DNA from: Tubulanus polymorphus
Lineage: Eukaryota > Nemertea > Palaeonemertea > Tubulaniformes > Tubulanidae
Reading direction: 5' to 3'
Assembly (NCBI RefSeq): GCF_964204645.1
Contig: NC_134030.1
Span: 15,032,447-15,096,446, forward strand
Length of the DNA: 64,000 nt
Shown: positions 9,466-18,701 of the stretch, piece after piece
Numbering within the stretch: the stretch's first letter is position 1
Layout: every line of letters starts with the position of its first letter
Notes under the pieces: model-generated
Databases searched by the model: none
What the model saw: only the letters and a program-made list of their open reading frames with translations
Told to the model about the DNA's origin: nothing
Translations under genes and position numbers: made by a program

Positions 9466-10764
9466 GGGTTTCCAAAAGCTTTCCAATATAATAAATCAAT
9501 TAAATATAATATTCCGGCAATAGATTTTAAGAAAAATATTACATATAAAAATATAGTTTTAAATTCATTAACTAATTTAGAAATTTATGTTAATGAATCA
9601 CAGTTTTTTATTTCTAAAATGGAAAATATATTTAATACATATGAAGTTACTTTTACTCGAGATGAATATCATATATATAAAGTAAAATCTAATATGAAGT
9701 ATTGGCAGAACCAATTAAATTTTGCTGTTTATTGTGCAACAACAGGATGTGGAATAAGTTGGAATGATCATTTAAATAACTTAGATAAAAATTTGAAGTA
9801 TTCTGATTTAAAATTAATTCACACAATATTTAGATTTCACACATATTTTCAAATCAGAATAATACTAAATGAATTAGAATGTCCTTTACCCGGGTCTAAA
9901 TATTTTAAAGAATTGGATAATAATATTAATATATCCACGTTTTATAAAATATGTAATGAATTTAATATAAATATTAATTCCGATTTTAGAGCGCATGGTA
10001 AATTGCAAGGTGTTGGTGAAGAGTTTGAAATAAAAAGAATTGATTATATGCATAGAATTTCAGCTTATCATAATTATAAAATTGATAATAATAATGGTTG
10101 GGTTAATTTCATTTTAGAAAATGGTGAAGGTTTTACAAAATCAGGTATACAAAGAATAAATCAATCTATTAGAATTTATTTGATATGTATTTTAGGCGCC
10201 CAAGTTGAAACAAGATCCCCAATAATTGGAAATGATAACACTTCATTCGATGCGCAGAAACAGTTTAAAGTTTTATTTGAAGATTCCATACATGATGATA
10301 AAAATAGATCGATTCCAGAAAACATTATAAGATATCAAAATTATTTAGATAAATCTCATGTAAGACTTAATTATTGTATAGGCCCTAATCTATTAATTAT
10401 TTCTAATGATTTAGTATTGAAGATGGGAAACATAATTGGTTATAATAATCTAATTAAAACTGCAACAATAAATAATTCATTTGGATTGAATGATATAAAT
10501 AAAAAGATTATTACTGCTCCAAAATTAATGGAAGGTGAAAAAAATAAAAAACATATTCAATCAACAGAAACTAAAACTAAGAATATTAAATTAAATAATG
10601 ATTCTAAAATAAAAGATTACAATACATCAGAAAATAATAGAACTGATAAAATTCAACATGATATAATTAAACTAAATGATGATAATAAATCACATGAAAA
10701 TACTAAATTAGCTATAACTTGTATAGGAATTGTAATCGGAGGAATATTATATTTTAAATTTTAA
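9463..10764 (+). CDS. Large conserved Maverick protein of unknown function, C-terminal anchor
   Basis: 433 codons, intact. The N-terminal half is globular with a motif WQNQLNFAVYCATTGCGIS (residues ~85-103) and FRFHTYFQIRIIL shortly after. These resemble a conserved unknown protein in other invertebrate Mavericks, by memory only. Residues ~345-410 are Lys/Asn-rich and probably disordered. The end (AITCIGIVIGGILYFKF) is a single membrane helix, so the protein is probably tail-anchored. It lies between membrane genes and the coiled-coil gene, so a structural role is plausible. Confidence 0.6.
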   Translation: MGFPKAFQYNKSIKYNIPAIDFKKNITYKNIVLNSLTNLEIYVNESQFFISKMENIFNTYEVTFTRDEYHIYKVKSNMKYWQNQLNFAVYCATTGCGISWNDHLNNLDKNLKYSDLKLIHTIFRFHTYFQIRIILNELECPLPGSKYFKELDNNINISTFYKICNEFNININSDFRAHGKLQGVGEEFEIKRIDYMHRISAYHNYKIDNNNGWVNFILENGEGFTKSGIQRINQSIRIYLICILGAQVETRSPIIGNDNTSFDAQKQFKVLFEDSIHDDKNRSIPENIIRYQNYLDKSHVRLNYCIGPNLLIISNDLVLKMGNIIGYNNLIKTATINNSFGLNDINKKIITAPKLMEGEKNKKHIQSTETKTKNIKLNNDSKIKDYNTSENNRTDKIQHDIIKLNDDNKSHENTKLAITCIGIVIGGILYFKF

Positions 10765-10783
10765 TTTTTTTATTATGTAAATG
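10765..10783 (+). promoter_or_regulatory. Class I start motif (T7, then ATTATGTAAATG)
   Basis: T-run 10,765-10,771; 9-nt gap to ATG 10,781; here the last letters are GTAAATG rather than ATAAATG. Confidence 0.45.
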
Positions 10784-12496
10784 GATGTAGAAGGTGGAGA
10801 AGATTATGAAATGGGAGAAATGGGAAATAATAATGAAGGATATATTGATGATGATTATAATGATACAGGTGCTAATATCGATAATGATGATGAATCAGCA
10901 TATAATACTAATTTAGGTGAAGATGATTATGATGATGATGATGGAATTAATACCGAAGTACGTGAAAAATTAAATAAATATTTAAAAGCTCCTGAAAGTG
11001 GTAGAATTTCAACTAGAACAGAAAGAAAAGAATTCATGAAACTATTAGAAAAACAACAAGAAAAATATCCTAATGAACATTTGGAATTATATAGAATGAA
11101 ATCTAGAGTAACAGATACAATTGTTAACGAATTATTACCAAAAGTTGTAATAGATGAAATTGATACTGAAGATGTTGTAGAACAAATTTTTAAAGATGAC
11201 CCATATTTCACAAATAATTTAGAATTTAAAAATGATTCATGGTATTATAATCTTGAATTAAATAGGAATACTGTATCAATTCAATTATCTAGAATGGGTC
11301 AAGAAAATATTTTTGAACCTGGAATGCGAGCATTATCTACAATTGAAGGTTCAAAAGGTGGTAGAGAATTTCTCAGAATTATATGGAATGCAATCGATAG
11401 AATAAATGAAGAAGAACCAATTCCTAATATTAATATAAACAAATATTCACCATTTAAAAATCCAAATCCTACTGATTTTGATCCAGAAATGGAAGATCAT
11501 AGAAATCGATTAGATAAATTAAGATCTTCAACACCCGAAACATCGAGAAGAGACACTCAACAAATTGATAATGATTCAAGTCAATTACAATTAACATTAG
11601 AAAAACAAATTGATAGATTAAGAGATTCAGAAGAACTGATGAATAGTATATCAGATACATCTGGTTCTGAAACTGGAATAAATCGAATACAATCTTTACT
11701 AGAAAAAGGATTACTTGATTTAACTGATGAAGAATTAAAAGAATTTCCTGAACAAGCACGTAGAGAAATTAAAGGTATACAAGAATCAGCTGGTGAAATT
11801 GCTAATATTAAGATGAGATTTTCTAAAATAACCATATTAGAAAAAGAATTAGTTAATGTAGATGAAGAATTAAAACAATTAGAATTAAATAGAGATCTTC
11901 AATTAATCGAGGAAGCTGATTATGAAAGCAGAAAGTTAGCTTTAGAAAAAGAAATAGATGATTTAGAATATAACATAAAATTACAAAAAGAAGAAAGAGA
12001 TACATTATTAAAATCATATGATCTTAATCATATTAAAAAATTAAAAGTTATTTTTAAAGATTTGTTGATAAAACCAGATTCTAAAATATCATTGAAAGAT
12101 AGAATAAAGTTATTATTTAAATTAGAAGGAATAACAATTCTTTCAATTCTAACAGCTGTAACTATGTTATTTACAACAATTGGTTTAGCTATATCAAATG
12201 CTTTAAAATCTACTCCTACTCCCACTCCCAATAAACCAGATAAACCTCCAGGTAATAATTCTATACAAGATGAAGTTAAAGATGGTTTAAAGAAATTAGC
12301 AAAATATTTATGGGAACTATCTAAAAAATCTGCTGCAGCACTACCAGGAGTTATTGCTTCAATTGTTGGTTTTGTTTTAAAATCTGCAGGTAATATTCTT
12401 AACTTTGCTGCTGAACATATTATTTTATTTTTAATTACAGTTGTAAGTGCTATTATTTTTGGTTTAGTAAATATGATATCAAAAAATATCAAGTAA
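10781..12496 (+). CDS. Acidic coiled-coil protein with C-terminal membrane segments
   Basis: 571 codons, intact. Residues 1-60 are strongly acidic (Asp/Glu/Gly). A middle region rich in Ser/Thr and charged residues leads into a long coiled coil (~residues 290-415, KELVNVDEELKQLELN style heptads). Then come a basic helix, a hydrophobic segment (SILTAVTMLFTTIGLAIS), a Pro linker and two more hydrophobic segments near the end (AALPGVIASIVGFVL; IILFLITVVSAIIFGLV). The layout suggests a membrane-associated virion or fusion-type structural protein, but no family was recognised. A frameshifted partner copy is at 1-644. Confidence 0.6.
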   Translation: MDVEGGEDYEMGEMGNNNEGYIDDDYNDTGANIDNDDESAYNTNLGEDDYDDDDGINTEVREKLNKYLKAPESGRISTRTERKEFMKLLEKQQEKYPNEHLELYRMKSRVTDTIVNELLPKVVIDEIDTEDVVEQIFKDDPYFTNNLEFKNDSWYYNLELNRNTVSIQLSRMGQENIFEPGMRALSTIEGSKGGREFLRIIWNAIDRINEEEPIPNININKYSPFKNPNPTDFDPEMEDHRNRLDKLRSSTPETSRRDTQQIDNDSSQLQLTLEKQIDRLRDSEELMNSISDTSGSETGINRIQSLLEKGLLDLTDEELKEFPEQARREIKGIQESAGEIANIKMRFSKITILEKELVNVDEELKQLELNRDLQLIEEADYESRKLALEKEIDDLEYNIKLQKEERDTLLKSYDLNHIKKLKVIFKDLLIKPDSKISLKDRIKLLFKLEGITILSILTAVTMLFTTIGLAISNALKSTPTPTPNKPDKPPGNNSIQDEVKDGLKKLAKYLWELSKKSAAALPGVIASIVGFVLKSAGNILNFAAEHIILFLITVVSAIIFGLVNMISKNIK

Positions 12497-12524
12497 ACCA
12501 TGATATCAAAAAATAAATAATTAA

Positions 12525-12543
12525 TTTTTTTGTTAAATAAATG
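12525..12543 (+). promoter_or_regulatory. Class I start motif (T7, then GTTAAATAAATG), capsid gene
   Basis: T-run 12,525-12,531; 9-nt gap to ATG 12,541; conserved base for base with the outer copy at 649-667. Confidence 0.5.
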
Positions 12544-13788
12544 AGTGGGAGTTATATAAGTCCTTCTAAGATTTCTAGAATATCTAATGCTATTAAAGCA
12601 GAAAGATCACATCATATAATTACTCATAACCCTTCAAATATTAATCCCGATGAAACTTTATACGTTAGAATCCCTCGATTAACACAAAATACTTTTTATG
12701 TTCCAAATAGTATTTATTTATCAGCTGATATAAAAGTAATCGGTAATAATAATAATTATGTCGTTGATAATGTTGGAAGATATTTGATTAAAAAGTTAAC
12801 AATAAAGATTGGTCCGGAAACAGTTTTCTCATTAGATGATTATAATTTATTTATGCATTATAAAGATTTATGGTTAACTAAAGAAAATAGAAATAATATG
12901 ATATTTCAAGGAATTCAATTAGAAAACCAAAATAAATTAAGATCAGAAGCTAATAGCGCAATATTAACAAATGATGTAGGTAAATTGATAAAAAGTATAT
13001 ATGGAAGCAAATATAAAATTCCATTAGACTTTGAATTGATAAATAATAATGCACCTTTATATAAATACGCAATTCAAGAAGATATTATATTTGAGATAAC
13101 ATTTGCTCCTGTAAATGAAATTGTAATATCTAGCGTTAATAAAGATATGAGTTATAAATTATCGAATATATGTTTAGAATATGATACAGTAACTGATGAA
13201 AATATTGCTAGAACAATTCAAACTCAATACAATCAAGGATTTTCATTATTATATGATTATATTGATAAATTTAAAACTGTAACTATTAATGCAAATGATG
13301 AAATAATAAATGAGAATATTAACTTCCCAAGAAGATCTATTAAAGGTATATTAATATTTTTTACTATTGGAACGTATACTAATGGCGCAATAAATGTTGA
13401 CAATTATTATAATCATGAAATAACAAAAGTAGAAATAACTATCGAAGGTATAGCGAATAAAATATTTTGTCAAGGAATGAGAATGATAGATCAATGGGTA
13501 GAAATTAAAAAACATTTTATGAATGAAAAAGTAAAATCATTTGAAAATTGTAACATTAATCAAATTGATTATTATACCGGTAATAAATATGCATTATGGT
13601 TAGATTTTAGAACAACTGAAGATAATTCATTACATGGTTCTGGAAAAAAACTACAAAACACTTAAGATGGAATACAATTATTCATGACAAAGAAAAAGGG
13701 AATCAAAAATTTTAAAATGCACATTTATATTATATCTGACGCGCAATTAAATATTGTAAATTCACAATTAGATAGTGTTATGTATTAA
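12541..13788 (+). pseudogene. Major capsid protein (double jelly-roll), late nonsense codon
   Basis: The shell protein of the virion. Open from ATG 12,541 to a TAA at 13,663-13,665 (374 codons). The frame continues uninterrupted beyond that stop to 13,786-13,788, and the outer copy has a sense codon at the same point, so this is a single-substitution truncation removing the last ~41 codons. Recognised motifs: AERSHHIITHNPS near the start, WLTKENRNNMIFQGIQ, FPRRSIKGILIFF and IEGIANKIFCQGM. They resemble Maverick/adintovirus major capsid proteins by memory. The lost tail contains a strongly conserved strand, so the truncated form is probably defective. Confidence 0.75.
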
Positions 13789-13796
13789 AATTTTAA

Positions 13797-13823
13797 CTTT
13801 AATAAAAATATATATAATAAATG
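13797..13823 (+). promoter_or_regulatory. Class II start motif, zinc-finger gene
   Basis: TTTAATAAAAATATATATAA then TAAATGG; identical in the outer copy at 1,920-1,945. Confidence 0.45.
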
Positions 13824-14777
13824 GAAGGAGGTAAAGTATATAAACATATTCCATACATCGATACACATGAAAATAATGATGGTTTATATTATGTAATACC
13901 TTGTAATATAGCTTTGATATTTGATCCTATTTTTAAAAATTATAAAACTAAACTGATAGAAATCAATAATAATAAAAGTGGTGTTGTTAATAATAGTGTA
14001 ATTGATAATAATGTAATACCTACTACACCTGTAATACCTACTACTACATCTGTAATACCTTCTACATCTAATAGCGTAATACCTACTACATCTAATAACG
14101 TAATACCTACTACATCTGTAATACCTACTACATCTAATAACGTAATACCTTCTACATCTAATAATGCAATAATATTAAATGTTAGTGAAAATAGAAATTA
14201 TTGTGGTTATTGTAATGGTGAATTTTCAAACGCTCCATCAAATTGGAATAAACATATGAATACAAATTCACATATTACTAATGTTATAGAACGTGTTGGT
14301 TTAAGAGAATTTATAGAACACCCATTTAGATATGTTACAAAGTTTGTTTCAAATAAAAAAGTAAATGGTGAAAAAATATATGAAGATTTATTATTAGCAA
14401 CACCTAATAAAGATGAATTAGATTTAACTGATGCTAATGAAATATTAGGATCAAACACTGTAAATGAAATATTAGGAGCAAACACTAATAAAGATGATAA
14501 TGAAAATGATGCCATACACCCACATGATGATATAGTTACAGTTAAACATATTGATAATAAAGATTCTATAAAACTTAAAGTAGAAAATAATGATAAATTT
14601 GATTGGATGAATAAGTTTAAAAATGAAACAACTATTGGTGGTGTGGTAAAAAAGGTGAAAAAGGTGAAAAAAAATTATAAAGATGTTGATGTAGATTCGG
14701 TAGAGCATTTAAATATGTTGTTAAGACCGTCTGATAGTGAAAGTGATTCAGAAATTGATTATCTAAAACTTGAATAA
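13821..14777 (+). CDS. Zinc-finger protein with Asn/Thr/Pro repeat tract
   Basis: 318 codons, intact. Residues 1-50 form a conserved head (KVYKHIPYIDTHENNDGLYY). Residues ~60-115 are repeats of NNVIPTTS type. A finger C-x2-C-x~15-H-x5-H follows (CGYCNGEF...NKHMNTNSH, residues ~128-150). The C-terminal half is acidic and Lys-rich. It closes the rightward gene block and converges on the ATPase gene. The partner copy in the outer element is split by the inner element. Role unknown; similar finger proteins occur in other elements of this kind, but I cannot name the family. Confidence 0.65.
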   Translation: MEGGKVYKHIPYIDTHENNDGLYYVIPCNIALIFDPIFKNYKTKLIEINNNKSGVVNNSVIDNNVIPTTPVIPTTTSVIPSTSNSVIPTTSNNVIPTTSVIPTTSNNVIPSTSNNAIILNVSENRNYCGYCNGEFSNAPSNWNKHMNTNSHITNVIERVGLREFIEHPFRYVTKFVSNKKVNGEKIYEDLLLATPNKDELDLTDANEILGSNTVNEILGANTNKDDNENDAIHPHDDIVTVKHIDNKDSIKLKVENNDKFDWMNKFKNETTIGGVVKKVKKVKKNYKDVDVDSVEHLNMLLRPSDSESDSEIDYLKLE

Positions 14778-14834
14778 TAAAAGTTGAAAATTGTATAAAA
14801 TAATATTAAATAAAAAAAGGGTTTTAATTATTCA

Positions 14835-14952
14835 AGGTATCTAATGGGGTATCAGGTATTAGGGTATCTAATAGGGTATCAGGTATTAGGGTATCAGGTA
14901 TTAGGGTATCTAATGGGGTATTAGGTATTAGGGTATCTAATACATAGGTATA
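14835..14952. repeat. Tandem GGTATTAGGGTATCTAAT-type repeat between convergent genes
   Basis: About 118 bp of alternating GGTATCTAATRGG and GGTATCAGGTATTAGG units fills the gap between the rightward zinc-finger gene and the leftward ATPase gene. The corresponding gap in the outer element (21,125-21,185) holds a different, shorter repeat of related letters (GTATCTAATAC). Confidence 0.8.
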
Positions 14953-14959
14953 CAAATAG

Positions 14960-15571
14960 TTATTTTATAAATTTATATTCATAAGGAAATTGTAATCTCA
15001 GTAATAATTTTGAACCTTTATTATTTTTTAATTTATTCATATATTCATCATGTAATTCAGTAGGTATAATTTGATTTTCTTCCAATGATTGTTGCATAGA
15101 TTTTCTATCTTTGTTGTAGAATAAAACTAGAAATCTTATATTCTCTCTAAAATCTTTCACAATTGAATTATATTTCTGATTTAAAACCCATGTTGTTATC
15201 CCAAAATGTCTACCAGAGAAAGCTAAATAACATAACTCACTTTCTCTAATTTTAGAATCATGTAAATTTGCGCAATCATCAATAATAAATAATGTATTTG
15301 ATCCTTTATAAATATCTAATACAATTTTTATACAATTATCTAAATTTTCTTTTACTATTTTAGGGTCTAATATAATAAACTTTTTTATCTTAACTATATC
15401 TCTATTATATGTTTTATTCATTTCATATGTAGGACAGAATAATATTATATTATCAAAATGATTCTTATAAATAGTTTCTAACAAATCTAATATGAAATGT
15501 GTTTTACCACAATTTGTAACTCCAGTAACTAACATATTATGTGGTTCAAATATAAATAAATCTTTATTCAT
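14960..15571 (-). CDS. Genome-packaging ATPase (FtsK/HerA type)
   Basis: 203 codons, intact. It powers DNA packaging into capsids in Mavericks and large DNA viruses. Walker A is GVTNCGKT (residues 17-24), Walker B LFIIDD (94-99), followed by GITTWVLNQ, a likely sensor region. Short for the superfamily but usual for Mavericks. Its ATG overlaps the integrase stop by 8 bp (15,564-15,571), implying coupled expression. A second, very similar copy is at 21,423-22,034. Confidence 0.88.
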   Translation of the reverse strand: MNKDLFIFEPHNMLVTGVTNCGKTHFILDLLETIYKNHFDNIILFCPTYEMNKTYNRDIVKIKKFIILDPKIVKENLDNCIKIVLDIYKGSNTLFIIDDCANLHDSKIRESELCYLAFSGRHFGITTWVLNQKYNSIVKDFRENIRFLVLFYNKDRKSMQQSLEENQIIPTELHDEYMNKLKNNKGSKLLLRLQFPYEYKFIK

Positions 15572-16652
15572 TTATTCTTTTAATTTTACTAGATAAAATC
15601 CATTCATTAAATTTATCATCATATCCTTTATATTTCACCAAAGAATACTTTTTTCCTTTAAGAGTTTTTGTTTTCAATACTTTTTCTATTTTGTATTCTA
15701 TTTCATCTGGATTTGGTACTAATGATAATTCTTGTTCATAAAAATAACCTAATATTTCTTCATCTTTTAGATCTTCTAGTTTATAAACAAATGGTTTAGT
15801 TAATATTATCTTTTTAATTTTAAATATTTCTTCAGTAAAATTAGGGGTATAACCTTTATAAAATGTTTTTCGATATTTAGAAATTCTAACGTGTTGTCCT
15901 ATCTTAAATTTAGGTTCACCGAAATCATGTGTAACAAATGCTCCATATAAATTATTCCAAACTATTTCCGAATTATCTTCTTTTCTAGCTTGTATGGGTT
16001 TCATATTTATAGAACTATGTTTAGAATTATTATAACCTTTCACTAAATCATCTAACACATCGATATATTTATATGTTTCATTAGCGGTGAAATATTTCCA
16101 CATTCTAGTTTTCAATGTTTTATTAAATCTTTCTATAACAGATGCTTTTTTATCTGAATGTGTTGAAAAATATTCTACATCGTTATCAGATAATAGTTTT
16201 TTAAAATGTTTGTTATAAAATTCTTTACCTTCATCAAATTGTATTTTATCTGGGATAGCTTCTTTAAATATAGATTTAAAAGCATTTGTTACTTCTATAC
16301 CAGTTTTATTTTTAATCGGGATACTCCATGCGTATCTACTGAATATGTCTATAACATTCAGTATCCAAAAATATCCTTTGTTGTATTCTTCTAAGTTCTT
16401 CATGTCAATTAAATCAGCTTGCCATTGTTGGTCAATATATGAAACCATAACTTTTCTTGTTAAATATTTTTTATCCATCTTTTTATGAATTTGATATGTG
16501 GGTTGATTTTGTAACCATGATTTTAATTCACTATATTTTATATCACTATTATCGGATTTAATTTTATTCCATAATTCTGAAACGTTAGAATATGATACTT
16601 CACTTTCTGGGTTATAATATAAATCTCTTAAATATTGTTCTTTTTTCATCAT
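15564..16652 (-). CDS. Retrovirus-type integrase with C-terminal chromodomain
   Basis: 362 codons, intact. The rve-fold integrase joins element ends to host DNA. Catalytic acidic residues are D80 (WQADLIDM), D140 (IQFDEGKEF) and E174 (SVIERFNKT). An N-terminal helical region precedes the core. The last ~43 residues (from YKIEKVLK to KIKRINE, with VKYKGYDDKFNEW) form a chromodomain, which in other integrases reads histone marks and directs insertion. The gene is sandwiched between the ATPase (8-bp overlap) and the 119-codon gene (3-bp gap). This is the intact copy; the outer copy has a stop in the chromodomain. Confidence 0.92.
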   Translation of the reverse strand: MMKKEQYLRDLYYNPESEVSYSNVSELWNKIKSDNSDIKYSELKSWLQNQPTYQIHKKMDKKYLTRKVMVSYIDQQWQADLIDMKNLEEYNKGYFWILNVIDIFSRYAWSIPIKNKTGIEVTNAFKSIFKEAIPDKIQFDEGKEFYNKHFKKLLSDNDVEYFSTHSDKKASVIERFNKTLKTRMWKYFTANETYKYIDVLDDLVKGYNNSKHSSINMKPIQARKEDNSEIVWNNLYGAFVTHDFGEPKFKIGQHVRISKYRKTFYKGYTPNFTEEIFKIKKIILTKPFVYKLEDLKDEEILGYFYEQELSLVPNPDEIEYKIEKVLKTKTLKGKKYSLVKYKGYDDKFNEWILSSKIKRINE

Positions 16653-16655
16653 ATT

Positions 16656-17015
16656 TTAATCCATTAATAATATTTTAGATTTATTTTCATTTGATTTATT
16701 TTCTGGTGGTTTATTGTCTGTACATGGATAACTAAGTTTCCGATCATCTTTATCGTCAGATTTGAATTTTGATTTGTATATTACACCGGATAATATAATA
16801 ACTGTTACTAACCCAATTGTAATATATAAGTAATTATTTCTTCCACTATTAGAAGAATTAGATGGATTATTATTTGAATCAATACCAGGTGATTCATTTA
16901 TATCAGTTAATTTCTTTTTCTTAGCTTTTTTTAATTCTGATGATCTTTTACCTAATTCTCTTGCCCATTTAATTTGTTTCTCTGATCTAGCCTTTTTCTT
17001 AACTCCATCACTCAT
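16656..17015 (-). CDS. Basic single-pass membrane protein
   Basis: 119 codons. The N-terminus is very basic (KKKARSEKQIKWARELGKRSSELKKAKKKK), then an Asn/Ser spacer, one membrane helix (YITIGLVTVIILSGVIY, residues ~64-82) and a charged tail. It begins within the end of the 200-codon gene (overlap 17,008-17,015). Basic-plus-membrane layout could link DNA or capsid to membrane; this is inference. The paralogue at 23,125-23,484 keeps both head and helix while the tail diverges. Confidence 0.6.
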   Translation of the reverse strand: MSDGVKKKARSEKQIKWARELGKRSSELKKAKKKKLTDINESPGIDSNNNPSNSSNSGRNNYLYITIGLVTVIILSGVIYKSKFKSDDKDDRKLSYPCTDNKPPENKSNENKSKILLMD

Positions 17016-17610
17016 TTATTTTAGTTAATTTTTGTTCTGATTCATCTTCTGTTTCAACGTTTGGTTGTAGTACATCTGTTTCGTTCTTACCTGATTTATA
17101 TTCCATAGGTTTGATGTTTGAAAATGTTATAACTCCAGTAGAAATCAATGTCATAACCGATCCTAATTGAAATGAAGCATATCCAACCCATTTTTGTAAT
17201 TCAGTCATAACTAAATAGTCATTTTTCAAATCATTATATAATTTATTTTCATCATCAATTGGTATTAACTGCTTACATAATTTTGAATAACATTTGATAA
17301 TACCATCACTTATAGAGTCGTTTATTCTAGCTAATCTTGCCTCTTCATAAATCTTAAAATATTTTATTACTTTATCGGGTTTCATAGAGTCTAGTTCTTG
17401 AAAAGTTATTATTTTTCCTAAGAAGTCCTTAGATTTCCCACCAGCAATTAATAATTCAAGATGATGCTTACAATATAAATAGTATTCATAATCTATATTG
17501 TTATTAACTTGAGCACAATTAGTTGCAACTGTATCTTTATTATCACTTATACCCAAATCATCTAATGTCTTTTCAATATCAATACTATTCTTATTAGATT
17601 TCTTTGACAT
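17008..17610 (-). CDS. Conserved Maverick protein of unknown function
   Basis: 200 codons, intact. Mostly helical, with conserved HHLELLIAGGKSKDFLGKIITF and YEEARLARINDSISDG, then a moderately hydrophobic stretch (GYASFQLGSVMTLISTGVITF, residues ~143-163) that may be a membrane segment. A near-identical copy is at 23,477-24,079. Similar proteins occur in other invertebrate Mavericks as I recall. Preceded by TAATATAAATG. Confidence 0.6.
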   Translation of the reverse strand: MSKKSNKNSIDIEKTLDDLGISDNKDTVATNCAQVNNNIDYEYYLYCKHHLELLIAGGKSKDFLGKIITFQELDSMKPDKVIKYFKIYEEARLARINDSISDGIIKCYSKLCKQLIPIDDENKLYNDLKNDYLVMTELQKWVGYASFQLGSVMTLISTGVITFSNIKPMEYKSGKNETDVLQPNVETEDESEQKLTKINE

Positions 17611-17879
17611 TTATATTAGAGAAATTTAATAAGAAAAATATTATAAGTATTATAAAATGATACCAGTATCTCTTTAGATTAATACTAGCTTAGTAAAAGG
17701 TAAAGAATTTTAGTATTGACTACTGATACTAGCTATTTGAATTTAAAGAATTTCTATTTGAATCTATTTAAAATATAAAGTATTCTCTTTTGAAAAAAAA
17801 GTATCAAAAATATAATAGAAATAATAGATAGTTGAAGGTATGTAATTTTTATTATATTTTATTTAAAATCTATTATTCT

Positions 17880-18545
17880 TTAACCACTCATTAAAGACTC
17901 AACGTATTGTTCATTATGTGTTGAATTCCATAATTCAATAAATTTTTTTGCTTTATCCAGTTGATTCAAATATAACTGTAAATCTAGTTTATTAGATTTA
18001 ATTATATTTTCTTTCTTTTCAAGAGGTCTTAGATTCTTCCAATTCCAAATAAGTTTTTTATTATATTCATCATTCATGTTAAATTTAGATATTGGTAACA
18101 CGTGATCAATGTGGTAATAATCCCCATAATTATCTATATTCATTTTATCATCGAATTGAAATATTATCCATGATTTGAGAAATTCATCTGAACAACCCAA
18201 CAAATTAGATAGTGTTTCTGAATGTGTTTCTTTGTTGAATAATTGTGTTATTCAAGTCCTTAAGCATTGTTTCAATCTAAAATTAAGATCTGTTTGATAT
18301 CTTTCTCTCATATATTTTGTCATATAATAATTATAATGTTTTATATTATCTTCTCGATATTGTTTGGTGTATAGTTTAGCACAAGTTTTACAACAATTTT
18401 GAAAACCATCTTTGCTAATCTTACGCTTACTAAATTCTGTTATAGCTAATTTATCTAATTCACATTTAGAACACTTCTTGTAGTATATGTTTATAACGCC
18501 AGTGTTATTTGTAATATTGATAGTTTGTGGTTGTTCTGGTTCCAT
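17880..18545 (-). pseudogene. HNH endonuclease, frameshifted (inner copy)
   Basis: Starts at 18,545 and reads as far as NFRLKQCLRT; a one-base loss near 18,255 moves the frame, and the rest reads from 18,203 to 17,880. The intact relative is at 24,327-24,998. The core HIDHVLPIS...NWKNLRPLEKKEN is a classic HNH nuclease of the kind found as mobile genes in large DNA viruses. The N-terminal CSKC...CKTC is a zinc-binding pair. This copy is broken between the zinc-binding part and the nuclease core. Confidence 0.85.
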
Positions 18546-18570
18546 TTATTATATGTATTTTTTTTACTAA
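18543..18570 (-). promoter_or_regulatory. Class II-like start motif, HNH gene
   Basis: Read leftward: GTAAAAAAAATACATATAA then TAAATGG. The outer copy at 24,996-25,020 has the same form with one A fewer and a T/C change. Confidence 0.4.
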
Positions 18571-18584
18571 ATTGGTTAATAATT

Positions 18585-18701
18585 TTAGAATCCTCTTCCA
18601 TTTCTCCGACTAACGTCATCCTTTTTCATTCCTCGCTGTTTTTGATAAGTCAGTTTCGATTCCTTGATATCTAAATAATACCACTGGGCAAAACCGCGCA
18701 T
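18585..18701 (-). CDS. Possible 38-codon ORF starting inside a hairpin
   Basis: ATG (18,701-18,699) lies in the loop of the first repeat hairpin. The frame reads MRGFAQWYYLDIKES... and ends RRNGRGF before TAA. The outer element has an equal-length frame (25,036-25,152) with the same core, two silent changes and three replacements. It is small, basic and ends in an Arg/Gly tail. Alternatively TTTTGCCCAG ahead of TGG could be a splice acceptor and this a last exon. Product unknown. Confidence 0.35.
   Translation of the reverse strand: MRGFAQWYYLDIKESKLTYQKQRGMKKDDVSRRNGRGF

Noticed and set aside
11469-11835. Two minus-strand frames inside the 571-codon gene
   Set aside because: Antisense shadows of an intact coding frame.
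14835-14952. Telomere-like TTAGGG array
   Set aside because: TTAGGG words occur but within a longer GGTATTAGGGTATC unit, not as tandem hexamers.
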